Below, piece by piece: positions 31,860-45,215 of a stretch of DNA of 64,000 bases; within the stretch, counting starts at the first letter, position 1, and every line of letters begins with the position of its first letter. The notes beneath the pieces were generated by a model. The model was given only the letters and a program-made list of their open reading frames with translations. It was not told the origin of the DNA and ran no database searches. Origin of the DNA: Saposhnikovia divaricata. Its lineage: Eukaryota; Streptophyta; Magnoliopsida; Apiales; Apiaceae. The DNA lies in assembly GCA_036435485.1 (NCBI GenBank), contig CM071598.1:181794148-181858147 (forward strand), given 5' to 3'. The position numbers were made by a program, and so were the translations under genes.

Positions 31860-33920
31860 GTGAATGAAATGAGTTGTTGAGGTGCAGTGCTAGCAAGCCA
31901 CAGTTAAATAAATTTTTATCTTTATACCCGTGCGATGTACCGATAATTTTATTAATATTTTATAATATATTTTTTATTATAATATTCTTCTTATAAAATT
32001 ACTTCTATAACATTTTGAATAATTTATTTTTACTTTTAATAATAATAATAATAATACATAAGTTATAGTATATGGTTTGTAGTATATATATGGTTGTAAT
32101 ATATATTTGTTTTTTTCTTGTAAATGGTTTTTTTATAATTTATATTTCAAATTTAGATTAACATATTTGTTAGTATTTCATAATTATGTTTGATTTTTTT
32201 TTATTTTATTAGATTACGTATGATATAATTGAAAAATATTGATACTATATTCGTGTAACAATTTATTATTTTTTTATCTTTTTAATTATGTAATTTAATG
32301 GTTATCATAAATTTTTAGATCTTTTGTTATAGTGTTTTTAATTTTTAAAGGTATTTTTTTTAACTTTTTTGGAAATATGCGTGGTATTAAACTTTTTTAT
32401 TTTGCTTGTATATTGATTATTTTTTTTCATGTTAATTTTATATTTTTGTCATCTGTGATGTTTATTATGTGTTTTTGTTTGGAGTAATCTTAGGGGTTTT
32501 CTTGTTGTATTGTATTTAGGTATTAATATAAATTTATTTTATGGGGTTTGGATTGTTTTTTAATTGAAAATATGTTCATTTATTAATTTGTGTTCAATTT
32601 TTTTGATTTAAATTTTTTCTTTGCAAAGTAAGAATTTGCTTATTTGTTGTTTGTACTTATTTTTTTTAAAGAAAGTTTGTATTATCTTTTATATTTTTGT
32701 GTTGGTTTTAATTTGTTTTAAGTGCATTATTTAAAAGTTAATTGTTGATTTTAGTTTTTTAAATTTAGATATTTTTTTGAATTAGCGTGTATGTTGTAGA
32801 TTATATTTTGTTAAATTTTGGTGTTATTTCCAATTATGACATGTTTTTTTTATTACTTTTATAATATTTTATTTTGCCATATATTTTCTTTTAAAAAAAT
32901 TTGTTTTGTAATTAAATGTAAATTCTTGTTTTTTGAAAAATCATGTTTTGAATTGAAATTTTGTTGGTATACTTTGTTTACTTATTTATTATATATAAAT
33001 AATGAATTTGTGACTTATTTTTAATTGTGGTTTTTGCTATTTTAATTTGTGATTTATCTATTTCCTATAACTTGAATTTACTATATTACCCATGACGACC
33101 AGACGACCACGAGAACTTTATTACGCCAATTATATATAAGATATAATTTCACTATAATTTTGAATTATACAAAATTTTTAAATTAAATTATCTGTTTCGG
33201 TTTATACGTGCATTTAATTTTGGAGTGATTGTAAGTTTTATTTATAGAAATTTGATAAAAGTTTATGTATAATTTAATGTCTAAATTAGAGATATTAAAA
33301 TACACGAAAAGTGTCATTTTAAATGAAATCATAAAAATCTCAGTTTTATACTCAATAGAGAGGAGAGGATACTCATTATCAATTCAAATGAAATGTAAAA
33401 ATATCAATTTTTGTTACATTGTTTTTCATATTTTTATGTGATACCTATTGCTAAATTTATAACAACAAGCATGATAGCCCGTGCAAAGCACGAGCATCAT
33501 TTAAATTCGTCTAATTTAATTGTTTTGATTATTAAGATAAATAATTCGTAATTTTTGAAATATAATAGATAAAAAGTGTGATACATTTAATAAAATATTT
33601 TAAAAATAGTACAAAAATACATAATTTTCAAATATTAAAAATATGTTACATTTTTTAAATATTATATATAAAGACTGATATCTTATATGATCGTAACAAT
33701 TTACTTAAGAATTTCATATGATCGTAAAAAATTATTTACACTTAGGAATTCATTTGATTTTTTATAAATATATTGAAAATTTAACTTAGAAAGACAGAAC
33801 AATAATTGATTTGAAAAATCTATCCTTTAATTAGTAAATTCACGTGTAGACATTTATAGATAAGTGCTCAAATGATAACTTATATTATAATGAGAAATGA
33901 GAACTAATCTCATGCTCAAA
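31860..33920. other. Very AT-rich spacer with decayed Helitron-like ends
   Basis: No gene recognised. Two imperfect hairpin remnants resemble Helitron 3' ends of minus-strand copies: near 31927 (CCCGTGCGATGTACCG) and near 33468-33490 (GCCCGTGC-AAA-GCACGAGC, with CTTGT in place of CTAGT). Confidence 0.4.
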
Positions 33921-33954
33921 TGTATAGTATATGCAAATGTATAACATCCTCACT

Positions 33955-34770
33955 CAGTCATTCGTTCATGTCACCAAATCGATCATCACTCTAACAATAA
34001 TTTACGAACACTTTTGTTACCGAGTTTCAACCACATTCCCGACAACACAATTCGATAGCTTATTCATCCCATTTTCATCCTTTCACAATAGAAATGAGTT
34101 TACAAATGTTCACTGGTGTCGTTATCGCCCACTATACCACCATTAATGCCATCACCAGCACCTTCGAATACTATTAAAATTGTAGATCTTAAATTTTTTG
34201 GTAATTTGTTCAAAATTTTTAGAATAATCTGCGTTCAAACATTGGTGATTCAAGTTGAATTTTTATTGATCCTGCTTAGATTTTGGTGGTGTAAGTGGTG
34301 GTGCACATTCAAATGTGATCTACATCTCCAACTTTACCCTTCGTCCTCTGCAATTTTCGACAATTTTTTTACACCATCTTCGACCATACAATAACGTTAT
34401 CTCCACCTCTTTCCCACTTTTACATTATGTGTGTACATCTATAAACCATTGTCACTCGACAATTCTTCTGTGTCACCAAATCGACCAACACTCTAGAAAT
34501 AACTTGCAAACACGTTTGTCACGAATTCGAACCACCCAACACCTCCGCTTGCTCATTCATCTCACTTTTCGTTCTCTCACATAAGATCCGACTTTATAAA
34601 GTCCATTGATGTCGTTTTCACTCACTCTACTACCTTCAGCACCAGCACCTTCGAACACTATCAGATTTTCAGATTTGGAAATTTTGGTAATTTGCGTTCA
34701 AAATTTTAGTGATCTGGGTTCAAATTTTAGTGATTTAAGTTGAATTTTTGGTTATTCTACTATCATTTTG
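33955..34770. repeat. Two diverged direct repeats of about 0.3 kb
   Basis: A segment beginning near 33968 (TGTCACCAAATCGATCATCACTC) and one near 34472 (TGTCACCAAATCGACCAACACTC) run in parallel through similar words such as CCAGCACCTTCGAA and AATTTGGTAATTTG. Diverged noncoding duplication of unknown origin. Small plus-strand frames here have no recognisable features. Confidence 0.6.
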
Positions 34771-34916
34771 ATTTTTAGTGGTGTAGAAGCTGATATTGAT
34801 TTGATTGCAGTAAATTTTTTTTGATTTCACTCGTGATTCTAACGATTGTGTATGGTGATGGCGATGTGGTGGTGGTATGACCGTGATGGTGATAGTGGTG
34901 TTAGCGATGTGTTATT

Positions 34917-35169
34917 AGTGTTGATATTGATAATGATGTATTCATAGAAAACACACGACTTATATATATATTTTTTTCTTACAAATTGAACGATAATATG
35001 AAATATATGATCTATGATTTTAGTTACGTATTATTTATAATTTTATAGTTAATTCTTCCTTGAAACTCCATAAGTAGCCAATAGTAATTATATAAATATG
35101 TATACGTGTAGTCTTATTTTGTGTTGCTAGTGTTAATATTGATAATGATGTATTCATAGAAAACATATG

Positions 35170-35218
<49 letters not shown>

Positions 35219-35428
35219 AAATATATATATATATTTCTTACAAATTGAATGATAATATGAAATATATGTTCTAAGATTTTAGTTACGTATTATTTATAAT
35301 TTTATAGTTAATTCTTCCTTGAAACTCCATAAGTAGCCAATAGTAATTATATAAATATGTATACGTGTAGTCTTATTTTGTGTTGTTAGTGTTGATATTG
35401 ATAATGATGTATTCATAGAAAACATATG

Positions 35429-35480
<52 letters not shown>

Positions 35481-35625
35481 CTTACAAATTGAATGATAAT
35501 ATGAAATATATGTTCTAAGATTTTAGTTACGTATTATTTATAATTTTATAGTTAATTCTTTTTTGAAATTCCATAAGTAATCGATAATAATTATATAAAT
35601 ATGTATACGTGTAGTCTTATTTTAA
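34917..35625. repeat. Three tandem repeats of about 0.21-0.26 kb with internal (TA)n
   Basis: Units start near 34918, 35131 and 35390 (GATATTGATAATGATGTATTCATAG or a one-base variant). The second and third units contain long (TA)n tracts (about 35175-35216 and 35433-35478). Length differences between units come mainly from the (TA)n tracts. Confidence 0.85.
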
Positions 35626-36189
35626 AAATTCACCTTTTTAACCTAAAATTTTAATTTTTTTTAAATACTATGTAATTGGTAACTTTTTAAATTTAATTTT
35701 TAAATTCAACTAATCGATCATTATACTTTATGTATTATATATACAATTTAGTAATTTTTTTAAATATCCATCTTTCATTAACATAACTATATATCTTAAT
35801 CTCATAATTAATTGTACTGCATCTATAATCTAATTTATAATATCGTGTCCTAAACCAAGTCCAACTACGCTTTTTTTAATTAATTAAAAATCAGTACAAT
35901 GTTTGTATCTTATATGATTTAATTGATCACAAAATCATGTTTTAAATTAATATAACGGGTTTATTGAATTTTTTATAACTCGTCAAAAATCGTTTTGACC
36001 TATATTAAACATAATACATAAACAACATAATTCATTTGATGCTTATACTAAACATACTAGATAGATAACATAATCATTTGATTAAACTTTTTAATTCTTA
36101 GCAAGGTATTAATATTAAATAAAATAGATTATGTGAGCTATTTGTGCATGTAGTAAATGGTTTTTAAAAAATTAACATAAATTCTTCTT

Positions 36190-36322
36190 TGGTGTATTGG
36201 AGATGGGAACATAATTCATTTCTGATCCAAAGAACCTGGTTCAATCCTTGTTGCCAACATTTTTTTAATATATTAAAATTGTCGAGTGGTAAATACCTTG
36301 TTGACCTATAATAATCTACTAG
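36190..36322. other. tRNA-like boxes and a decayed minus-strand Helitron 3' end
   Basis: Plus-strand TGGTGTATTGG (A-box-like) is followed by GGTTCAATCC (B-box-like) at about 36210-36240. At 36319-36345 the minus strand reads a degraded hairpin, then TTATTATG and CTAG|T, as a Helitron 3' end would. Confidence 0.35.
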
Positions 36323-36601
36323 CATAATAACTCGTGCGGGTCATTTTCTAGCATCCCACAAAATTTGAAGAAACAATAATTATATGCGGGAAGCAACATC
36401 CACATTTTTCAGGTTTTTGAGCATTCCACGAATTTTTGCTAAGACCAGGTTGAGGAACTCTTCACTCAATGTGACCAACCTACAAATGAAGCCCTATAGT
36501 TTAACTACTCTCCTAGCATAGTTTGTTCATTGTTGTATATACTTGTATTTAATATGTAGCCAACAATGAAGAACTTTAAGGGAACCACATATGACATTTG
36601 G

Positions 36602-37340
36602 TAGGGGTGATCATAAACCGCACTAAAACCGCATAAACCGCCCGCACCGCACCAACCCGCACCACACCGCGCGGTTTTTTATTGTCCATGGTGCGGTTGC
36701 GGTTTCAAATTTTGACAAACCGCGCGGTGCGATGCGGGTTGCGGTTTAAAGTTTTTGAAACGCGGTTCAAACTGCACCGCACCGCAATATTTAATATATT
36801 ATATATATATATAATAATATTATAATATAAGTATGTATCAATTTATATTGTATTAAGTACTTATTTCCATCTTTTATGTGCAAAAGTAGGTTTTTCCATG
36901 AACTGTGCAATTTTTTTGGTTTTGCTGTAATACAAGAATAGCTTCTGTACTAATTGAGAAGCTTTATAAACATTAATAATTTATTAAATAATTATTATTA
37001 TTACTAATAATTTTATTAATTAATATTACAAGTTAAATTATACCATAATAAATTATTATACCCTATTTTATTTAATCATATAATTTTCAAAGTATTTAAA
37101 AGTAACTCGTACTTTGCACGGGCTATAAGTTAGTTATGTATAACCTTAGATATAGTAATTTTTTTGAAGTTGTAAACCGCAGTGAACCGCACCACACCGC
37201 ACCGCATTTTCGTGGTGCGGTTTATGCGGTTTTAAAATTTCGTGGTGCGGGTGCGGTTTGAGAAATTGACCAAACTGCATATGCGGTTTGGTCTGCGGTT
37301 TTAGGAAAAAATCGCACCGCCCGCACCGCGATCACCCCTA
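36602..37340. mobile_element. MITE with TAGGGGTGATC terminal inverted repeats, probably hAT-type
   Basis: TAGGGGTGATC at 36602 is perfectly inverted at 37340. Both arms are packed with ACCGCACCGC / GCGGTGCGG words that would pair. No clean 8-bp target duplication is visible (ACATTTGG versus AGTAGTCT), so it is old or the ends are off by some bases. A decayed Helitron 3' end lies inside at about 37103-37133 (CTCGTAC-TTT-GCACGGGCTATAAGTTAGT), so it may be split by a nested insertion. Confidence 0.7.
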
Positions 37341-40300
37341 AGTAGTCTCACAAATCATTCCCATGTGTGATGCATTTCAAATTATAAATGGTAAATACTC
37401 AGACCCTGATTTATGCTCATGCATTTTTTTGGGCCAGGTACAATCCCTGTATAGAAGATTAAAGACTATTGTTCTGCAAATACTTTGTTAGTTCATGGGT
37501 CACCCTATAAAGTGTGCACCTACACTGTTCATTTGTCAATGTCTAATCTTGAAATTTAGGACTTGTATATATACATATGTAAGGACCTAATAGGCGAGGT
37601 AATTTTGACCAATCCTTTAATGTATCGACACGCTATTGCAAAGGAACCTTCAGCTTGCAGACATTACAAATAGCAATAGCAATCTCACTGTAGAAAATCA
37701 AAAACAAAATCAACAGTATTTGTGTTTAGATAAATAGCTTTATAAAATCAACTAAAGTGACATTATGATGTAAAAGTTGAAGCATATATTATGACAAAAA
37801 GTAGTGAAACATATCATTGTAGACCAACAGAAGATGGAAAAAAAATAGTGTAATTTGGGAGTTGTCTATGCAAATACCTAACCATATTGTAACAGAAACA
37901 CATTTTATAAGCTTTCTGTGTTGTGTTTTCTCTTTGTGGTTTCGGAATTTCATCATCTCGGTTGTTTTAATTCTGAACCTTTTCTTCCGGGATGACTTCT
38001 CACCACAAATGTGCGTCAAGTGTTGAAAGATGAGGAGTATCTTCTTTGTAGTAAAAATTTATGAAATTTTTATTGTCTCGAGTTGTCCCCTTGACATATC
38101 TTGTCCTGAATTCGACTATGATGTCAAAGTTTGATATACCTAAAATATTGCTAGTAGAAAAGTTGTAAATTGACCAACTTGTAAACAAAAGTTTTAGTGC
38201 ATGCCGCATAAATCTTAAAAGCACTCAAGGGTGCAACACTAAAGTGGTTTCTTAAATTTATATAGCTGTATGCCTGTATCCAATAAAATATATCTCAAAT
38301 TTAAGCCTGTCTTAATATGCTTAGGAATGAAAAAGATATTTAACATTAGGACATGTTAAAACTAATTTAGACGTGCCATTTTTTTCTCTAATACTATGGT
38401 GTTAACATTTTTTTGTCCTTGCCACAGAGGTTTCAATTATGACAATTTTTCTATGGTTTTGTGCATATACCTGAAACCTGTGTACAAATCGGCTTTGGCG
38501 CTTCACAGGGATACACCTCAGAAATGATACAATTAAGGTAGAGTTCTTAAAACTAATCAGTAACTGACTAATTTTATATTTAGTATCAACTTAGACAGTT
38601 TAGAAAGAAATACAGGGTTACATTTCACATAATTCATTTTAGATTACAAAAGGTTACCTACTTGTCTGTTCAACCTAGTTCTTATTAAATTAACAGGACC
38701 ATTAAAATACTAACTTAATTAGTTGTCTCTAATAATAGTGGCCTTTAAATTCTCTTTTCCCTACATACATTTAATTTTAATGATAAAAAACAAAGGTCTT
38801 AATAATCAGTATTAGTCTTTTTATTGACGAAATTTATGCCGCAAGGGACACTGAAAGAGCTTCTGAATCATGATGCTATTGATGATATAATGGGAAACGT
38901 GTATAGCAAAACGGAAATATTCTACCACGTATTCTTATCTTATAATGACGCCTAAATTAGATAGATATTCTCATATTTTAAATTATTTGGCACCATATTA
39001 TCGAGAAATATTAGCACACAGTATTTTACTTTTATCATGCATAGCACCGCAATACACTGAAAGAGGAGAAATAATTATCCACATTTTATAAGCAGAAAAT
39101 GGATTGAAATTGACGTTATCTGCTCTTCTATTCTATCTTAAGGTGGATTCATAGTACATAAGTATTATGTAGTCACTAACATCCTTATTCTATCAATTTT
39201 TGTTTATAAGTTTTTGCCAAATTTCATTTCCTTTAAGTGAACACAACCTAAACGAAATGGCCCTGGATGTTGCCACTCCGAAACAAAATAACTACACATT
39301 TGACTACAGTATTAGTAGCGGAAATAGAACAAAGGTTTGATGAACACGAAGTCTTGTCAGTAAGTATAACTTAAGATAACTAAGGAAAAGAAAGTGGCAT
39401 AACTGGATAATTCAATGTTCCCTCTATCAGATTTCTTTAAATCAAGTTCTGTATAGCTAAAATGTTGTAGAATAGTTTAAACAACCCTTATTTATGGGTT
39501 TGTAATGCACCCAACACTATTGTCACAGAAGAAGTTAGTTGCCTAACTTTTAAGATGAAATTACTGTATACAAAAAGTAAAGGACGTTACCTTGACATAT
39601 ATTTTATCCTTCACGGTCACTATCTAAGTATGATGGTTAGTGTACCCAACCATTGGTGATGCATATCTATGAATATGAGCCCTGGGAAAAAAGATCGAGT
39701 CAGCAGTTAGCTATTAAGTAAGATAACAGACACATGGGATTGAGTAATAAGTAACTTGCTCTGCCAATGCTCACTAATAAACTCTACAAATGCTGCAAGC
39801 ACCATCGAAGGCTGAATTATGAATTGATGGCCATAGTGTTGGGACTACGTGAGATCTTTTATTGAGAAATAAATATTTCTTTGGTCCTCCGTGTTGAGCC
39901 GTCTATATCTCGGTATTGGTGTTGATGGTAGTCGACAAAAAAGTTCCCCGATAGTTGTTGCAGTTGTTTAAACAAAAGGAATTGTTGAAAATTTGTGGGC
40001 CAGATGACTTGCAAGGCAGGGGTTATTTTCTAGCCCTGCATGAAAATTGCCAAAACATCAGTTGTTAACTTGTTATCAGCGATTAGCGATTGAACACATT
40101 ATTAACATTCCTTAACGGTTAGCGATTTGCACACAGATTTAGAAAAACATTTATTAACTTCTGTTTTCTTAGCTGCCCTTGCATCATTGGCAAATCTCGT
40201 CTTTACTATTTTAATACACTTCTGATACTTGCATCCATGCAATGCCATCCTTGAAAATATCTTAATGACATGTAGCAAGAAAAATGAATACATACATATA

Positions 40301-40553
40301 AAAAAAATCACCAAAAAAGCCTACCTTCGATAGAATTGATGTCGTAATGAGTTCAGATCCGGGATTCGCCTGTGTGCCTTTGCATGTAACAAAATCAGCA
40401 CGAGATGATGGGGATTGGGGAATATTATGTTCTGCTCAGAGGATCATTAGCATCAATTAATTAAATTTTGACATACTTAAATAGATGAAAATATAACAGA
40501 CTCGTACGTACATTTATATGCGCACTCACTTCAATCAATCAATCATCAATATA
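37341..40553. other. Unassigned spacer
   Basis: No gene recognised. The best open frames are two overlapping minus-strand ones (38224-38000 and 38019-37789) of 74 and 76 residues with no known motif, and one at 40314-40102. They could be exons of an unknown or decayed gene, but nothing supports that beyond being open. Confidence 0.4.
40322..40530. repeat. Copy A of a diverged duplicated segment
   Basis: Similar over about 200 bp to 44846-45045: shared words include GATGTCG.AATGAGTTCAG, CATGCAACA and AGGATCATCA..ATCAATTAATT. Same orientation, 4.5 kb apart, flanking the Helitron pair. Function unknown. Confidence 0.75.
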
Positions 40554-42344
40554 TCAATATATATATATAAAGGAGGTTAGCGGGAGTTTAGGTGGCGCTC
40601 TAATATCGTCTCAATCGATTTTTTTAATTTTCTAAAATTTTAAACACTAATAAATATAAAAATATCAATTAGCATATTAGAAGTAGAATAGGTGTTTGAA
40701 TTTATAAAGGAGAAGAGTTCGAATTTATAGGGAAGACATATGATTAGAAGTTTTATTGGAAGTATAATAAGTATTTATAAGACATACGATTAAAAGTTCT
40801 ATTGGAAGTAGAATAGGAGTTCGAATTTATAGAGAATAAGAGTTCGAATTTATAGAAAAAATATATAAATAAAAGTTCTACTAGAACTAGAATAGGTGTT
40901 TGAATATATAGAGCAGACATGAAAAATATATAAATAAAAGTTCCTGTATTTTATAGAAAGTACGATCTTCTTAAAATATATTTTTTATATAAGTTAATTA
41001 TATTTATATTAGGAAAATTTATTCATAAATCCAATACTATTGTCATGAAAAAAGTCACCGTATTTAAAAAGAAAAGAATTGATGTGTTAACATAATAAAA
41101 GAACAATGAGTAAAAGAACAATCTCATGCAGCAATCCTAAATAAATACAGGAGTATCTATAAAATAAAGAGAAAATACAATGTGTTTTCATTTTCTAAAA
41201 CTCCAAAAATTTTAGAAAATCTAGAGAAAGTATAAATTGGAATTCACTCTATTTTTTAGGTTTTGATTTCAAGGAAAAAAATTGTTGTGTAAGATAAGTA
41301 TCATCAATAATATGTAATGAAGTTAGAATTTAGATCCCAAACGAGAGCGGCTCGAAACGTGTTTAACGGGAAGACGGCTCACTATAAAAAATTGTACTAG
41401 CTATTAAAATATCATATGATGTTATAAATTATATTTTATTTTTAGGATTTGATTTTTATGGATAAACATTATCATACAAGTAATATGCGTAAAAGTTAGG
41501 TTTTGGTCTAACGAGAGAGCGAATCAATAGTAATAACTGTGTTTAACAAGAAAACGGTTCATTAGATAAGACCGTATAAAAGATGTTTAAATATATAATT
41601 AGTACAAAAAATAAAATGTTTTATTGGAAGTAGAATACGAGGACGGTGGAGACGTCTTATACGATTTTTTAAAACTATACATCTTTTTTCCCAGAAATCC
41701 TTTATTTTAACTTTTTTATACAATTTAATTATACTTGCATTACAAAAATATATCAATAAATGTAATATTATTCCCGTAACGAAAAGTCTTAGTATTTTAA
41801 CTTTTTTTTGATATGTTAACATAACAGAAAGACATTCCCATGCGAAAACTGTAACTAAATACAAGAATATCTATAATATACAGAAAATATAAGATGTATT
41901 TTCATCTTTTAAAACTCCATAAATATTAGAAAGTTTAAAGAATATAAAAATTAGAATTTACTCTCTTTATATAATGAAGTTAGAATTTCGGTTTCAAATA
42001 AGAGCGGCTCGAAACGTATTTAACGGGAAGACGGCTAGCTAGAAAAGATTGTATCAGCTTTAAGAATTTGATACTGAAGTCATAATTTTTTTTTATTTTT
42101 ACCGTTTGATTTTATAGATAAAAAATATTATATAAGTCTTTATAATATATGTTAAAAAGTTGGGATTTCCGTTTTAACGAGAGAGCGGCTCAATCGAATG
42201 AATCGTATTTAACAAGAAATTAATTCATTAGAGAAGATTATTTAATTATAAAAATTTAATATTAATATTATAATATAACGTAAATGTATTGAATTTTTTT
42301 AAAAATATTGTAACGCCGCCGCGAAGCGCGGCTTTATGAACTAG
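40554..42344 (+). mobile_element. Non-autonomous Helitron, GCCGCG-hairpin family, copy 1
   Basis: Begins A|TCAATATATATATATAAAGGAGG and ends with hairpin GCCGCG-AAG-CGCGGC, TTTATGAA, CTAG|T. 1791 bp, noncoding. The interior holds two diverged half-copies, each with words like GAGCGGCTCGAAACG..TTTAACGGGAAGA and ACGAGAGAGCG..TCAAT. There are no inverted termini and no target duplication, as expected of Helitrons. Confidence 0.85.
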
Positions 42345-44012
42345 TTATATATATAAAGGAGGATAGCGGGAGTTTAGGTGGTGCTCTAAGATCGTGTCAA
42401 TCTATTTTTCTAATTTTCTAGAATTTTAAACACTAATAAATACAAAAATATCAATTAACATATTAGAAGTAGAATAGGTGTTCGAATTTATAAAGGAGAA
42501 GAGTTCGAATTTATAGGGAAGACATATGATTAGAAGTTCTATTATAAGTATAATAAATATTTATAAGGAATACAATTAAAAGTTTTATTGGAAGTATAAC
42601 AGGAGTTCGAATTTATAAAGAATAAGAGTTCGAATTTATCGAAAAAATATATAAATAAACGTTCTACTAGAAGTAGAATAGGTGTTTGAATATATAGAGC
42701 AGAAATATAATTAAATATTTTATAGAAAGTACGATCTTCTTAAATTATATATTTTTTATATAAGTTAATTATACTTATATTAGGAAAATTTATTCATAAA
42801 TCTAATACTATTGTCATAAAAAAAGTCACCGTATTTTATAAAAAAAAAAAAAAGAATTGATGTGTTAACATAATTCACCGTATTTAAAAAGAAAAGAATT
42901 GATGTTTTAACATAATAAAAGAACAATCTCATGCAAGAATCCTAAATAAATACAGGAGTATCTATAATATAAATAGAAAATAAGATGTGTTTTCATTTTC
43001 TAAAACTCCAAAAATTTTAGAAAGTCTAGAGAAAGTATAAATTGGAATTCACTCTATTTTTTAGGTTTTGATTTTAAGGAAAAAAATTGTTGTGTAAGAT
43101 AAGTATCATCAATAATATGTAATGAAGTTGGAATTTCGATCCCAAACGAGAGCGGCTCGAAACATGTTTAACGGGAAGACGGCTCACTATAAAATATTGT
43201 ACTAGCTATTAAAATACCATATTGATGTTATAAATTTTATTTTATTTTTAGGATTTGATTTTTATGAATAAACATTATCATACAAGTAATATATGTAAAA
43301 GTTAGGTTTTTGGTCTTAACGAGAGAGCGGATCAATAGTAATAACCGTGTTTAACAAGAAAGCGGTTCATTAAATAAGACCGTATAAAAAGTGTTTAAAT
43401 ATATAATACATAAAATAAAATGTTTTATTGGAAGTAGAATACGAGGACGGTGGAGACGTTATATACGATTTTTTTAAAACTATACATCTTTTTTCCTAAA
43501 AATCCTTTATTTTAATTTTTTTATACAAGTTTATCTATAATATACAGAAAATATAAGATGTATTTTCATCTTTTAAAACTCTATAAATATTAGAAAGTTT
43601 AAAGAATATAAAAATTGGAATTTACTCTCTTTATATAGTGAAGTTAGAATTTCGGTTTCAAATAAGAGCGGCTCGAAACGTATTTAACGGGAAGAGGGCT
43701 CGCTAGAAAAGATTGTATTAGCTATTAGAATTTGATACTGTAGTCATAATTTTTTTTTATTTTTACGGTTCGATTTTATGGATAAAAAATATTATATAAG
43801 TCTTTATAATATATGTTAAAAAGTTTGGATTTCGGTTTTAACGAGAGAACGGCTCAATCGACAGAATCGTATTTAACAAGAAATTGGTTCATTATAGAAG
43901 ATTATTTAATTATTAAAATTTAATATTAATATTATAATATAACGTAAATATATTGAATTTTTTTAAAAATAAAAATTGTAATGCCGCCGCGAAGCGCGGC
44001 TTTATCAACTAG
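42345..44012 (+). mobile_element. Non-autonomous Helitron, GCCGCG-hairpin family, copy 2 (tandem)
   Basis: Starts at the CTAG|T end of copy 1 (TTATATATATAAAGGAGGATAGCGGG, without the leading TC) and repeats it nearly throughout, with a small internal duplication near 42830-42900 and a deletion near 43520. It ends with the same hairpin and CTAG|T at 44009-44013. 1668 bp. Confidence 0.85.
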
Positions 44013-44042
44013 TTTTTTTATAAGTTTCAAGCATTATGATAA

Positions 44043-44401
44043 CTAGCTTATAGCCCGTGCAAAGCACGGGGTTATTTTTATTTTTTTTAAATTTGTTTAT
44101 AGTTTAGTATATATAATATTTTAAACATTATTTTTTGTTTAGTATTAAATCTAAATTAATATGCCGTTGGTAGGAATCGAACCTTCAACCTTTCTATATA
44201 ACATAATCTAGTATTAATTTTATATTAAAATGTTGTTGGCGGGACCCGAACCTTAGACCTTCAACTTTTAGTATTGTTATATCTAACGGTCATGATCTAT
44301 TTGAATTGAAGATCTAACGGTTGTGAATGAGGATAACCAAAAATAAGGGGGTAACCAACTACAAATTATACCCCCTTTCACTTATTATAATATAGTATAG
44401 A
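44043..44401 (-). mobile_element. Small non-autonomous Helitron (minus strand)
   Basis: On the minus strand it begins TCTATACTATATTATAATAAG at 44401 and ends with hairpin CCCGTGC-TTT-GCACGGG, CTATAAG, CTAG|T at 44043. 359 bp; ends match the 15.5-19.5 kb family. A B-box-like GGTTCGATTCC lies inside on the minus strand (about 44173-44183). Confidence 0.8.
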
Positions 44402-45215
44402 TAGTATAGATATAGATTAGCCCCTGAAATTGACATATTCTTACCTGATGGAAGCTAAAATTTACGATACTCGGTGATTATAAAAAAGCCCGTACCTTGC
44501 ACATGTTGTTTAAGTACTCTCACCATCCATCCATTTAATTTAATTAATACCTTACTAATTTGAGAGTCACGAAAATTATATTAATTATCGAAAAACACAT
44601 ACATATACATATATGTATATCCCTAAACAGAATCAGGGAAAAATACGAGAAGAAAAATTGCATTGCACACATTATATTACGTTTATATATAAGATGTTAA
44701 TGTGATGTTGAAATGGTTGTGTTTGTCTATATGTATCAGTTTGTTTCTTTTAAGTAGTCAAAACATAACCTTTCTGAATTAAGTCTTCTCTTCTATTGGG
44801 ATTTTAGCCTCAGTTTTTTTGTCAAAATCAAGTAATGTAGCCAACCAAGCATACCTCCTGTAGAGTTGGATGTCGGAATGAGTTCAGGTGCAGAATTTGT
44901 GTGCGAGACTTCACATGCAACAATAACTACACCAAGATGTGATGAAAAAATATAAAAAATTCGGCTCAAAGGATCATCAATATCAATTAATTGAATTCCA
45001 ATATACTTAAATAAATTGAAATATAACATACTCATACATTCACACACTAAAAAAAGGTTTCATGTTATTTTTGAGCATCAAGATTCAACCCGGTCCGTAC
45101 CATGTCAATATCGGGCTATCTGGCTATGTAATTAGAACTCAGAAAGCTTCATTAGCTTTAAAGAAAGACTTGAAACTTGGATACAGTTAAGTTTCAATAT
45201 TAGAACCCTAACAAC
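44402..45215. other. Spacer containing copy B of the duplicated segment
   Basis: Copy B (44846-45045) matches 40322-40530. A minus-strand frame (45047-44793, 84 residues) spans it but has no recognised motif. The rest is AT-rich with no gene seen. Confidence 0.5.

Noticed and set aside
35160..35480. Possible CRISPR-like or satellite array
   Set aside because: Only three long AT-rich units with microsatellite cores in a plant genome; simple tandem repetition explains it.
37789..38224. Two overlapping minus-strand open frames of 74 and 76 residues
   Set aside because: Overlapping in different frames, no motif known to me, no splice model could be supported.
39836..39900. Plus-strand wording LNYELMAIVLGL resembling a gypsy RNase H block
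   Set aside because: Only about 12 residues, followed by stops, with no other retroelement motif nearby.
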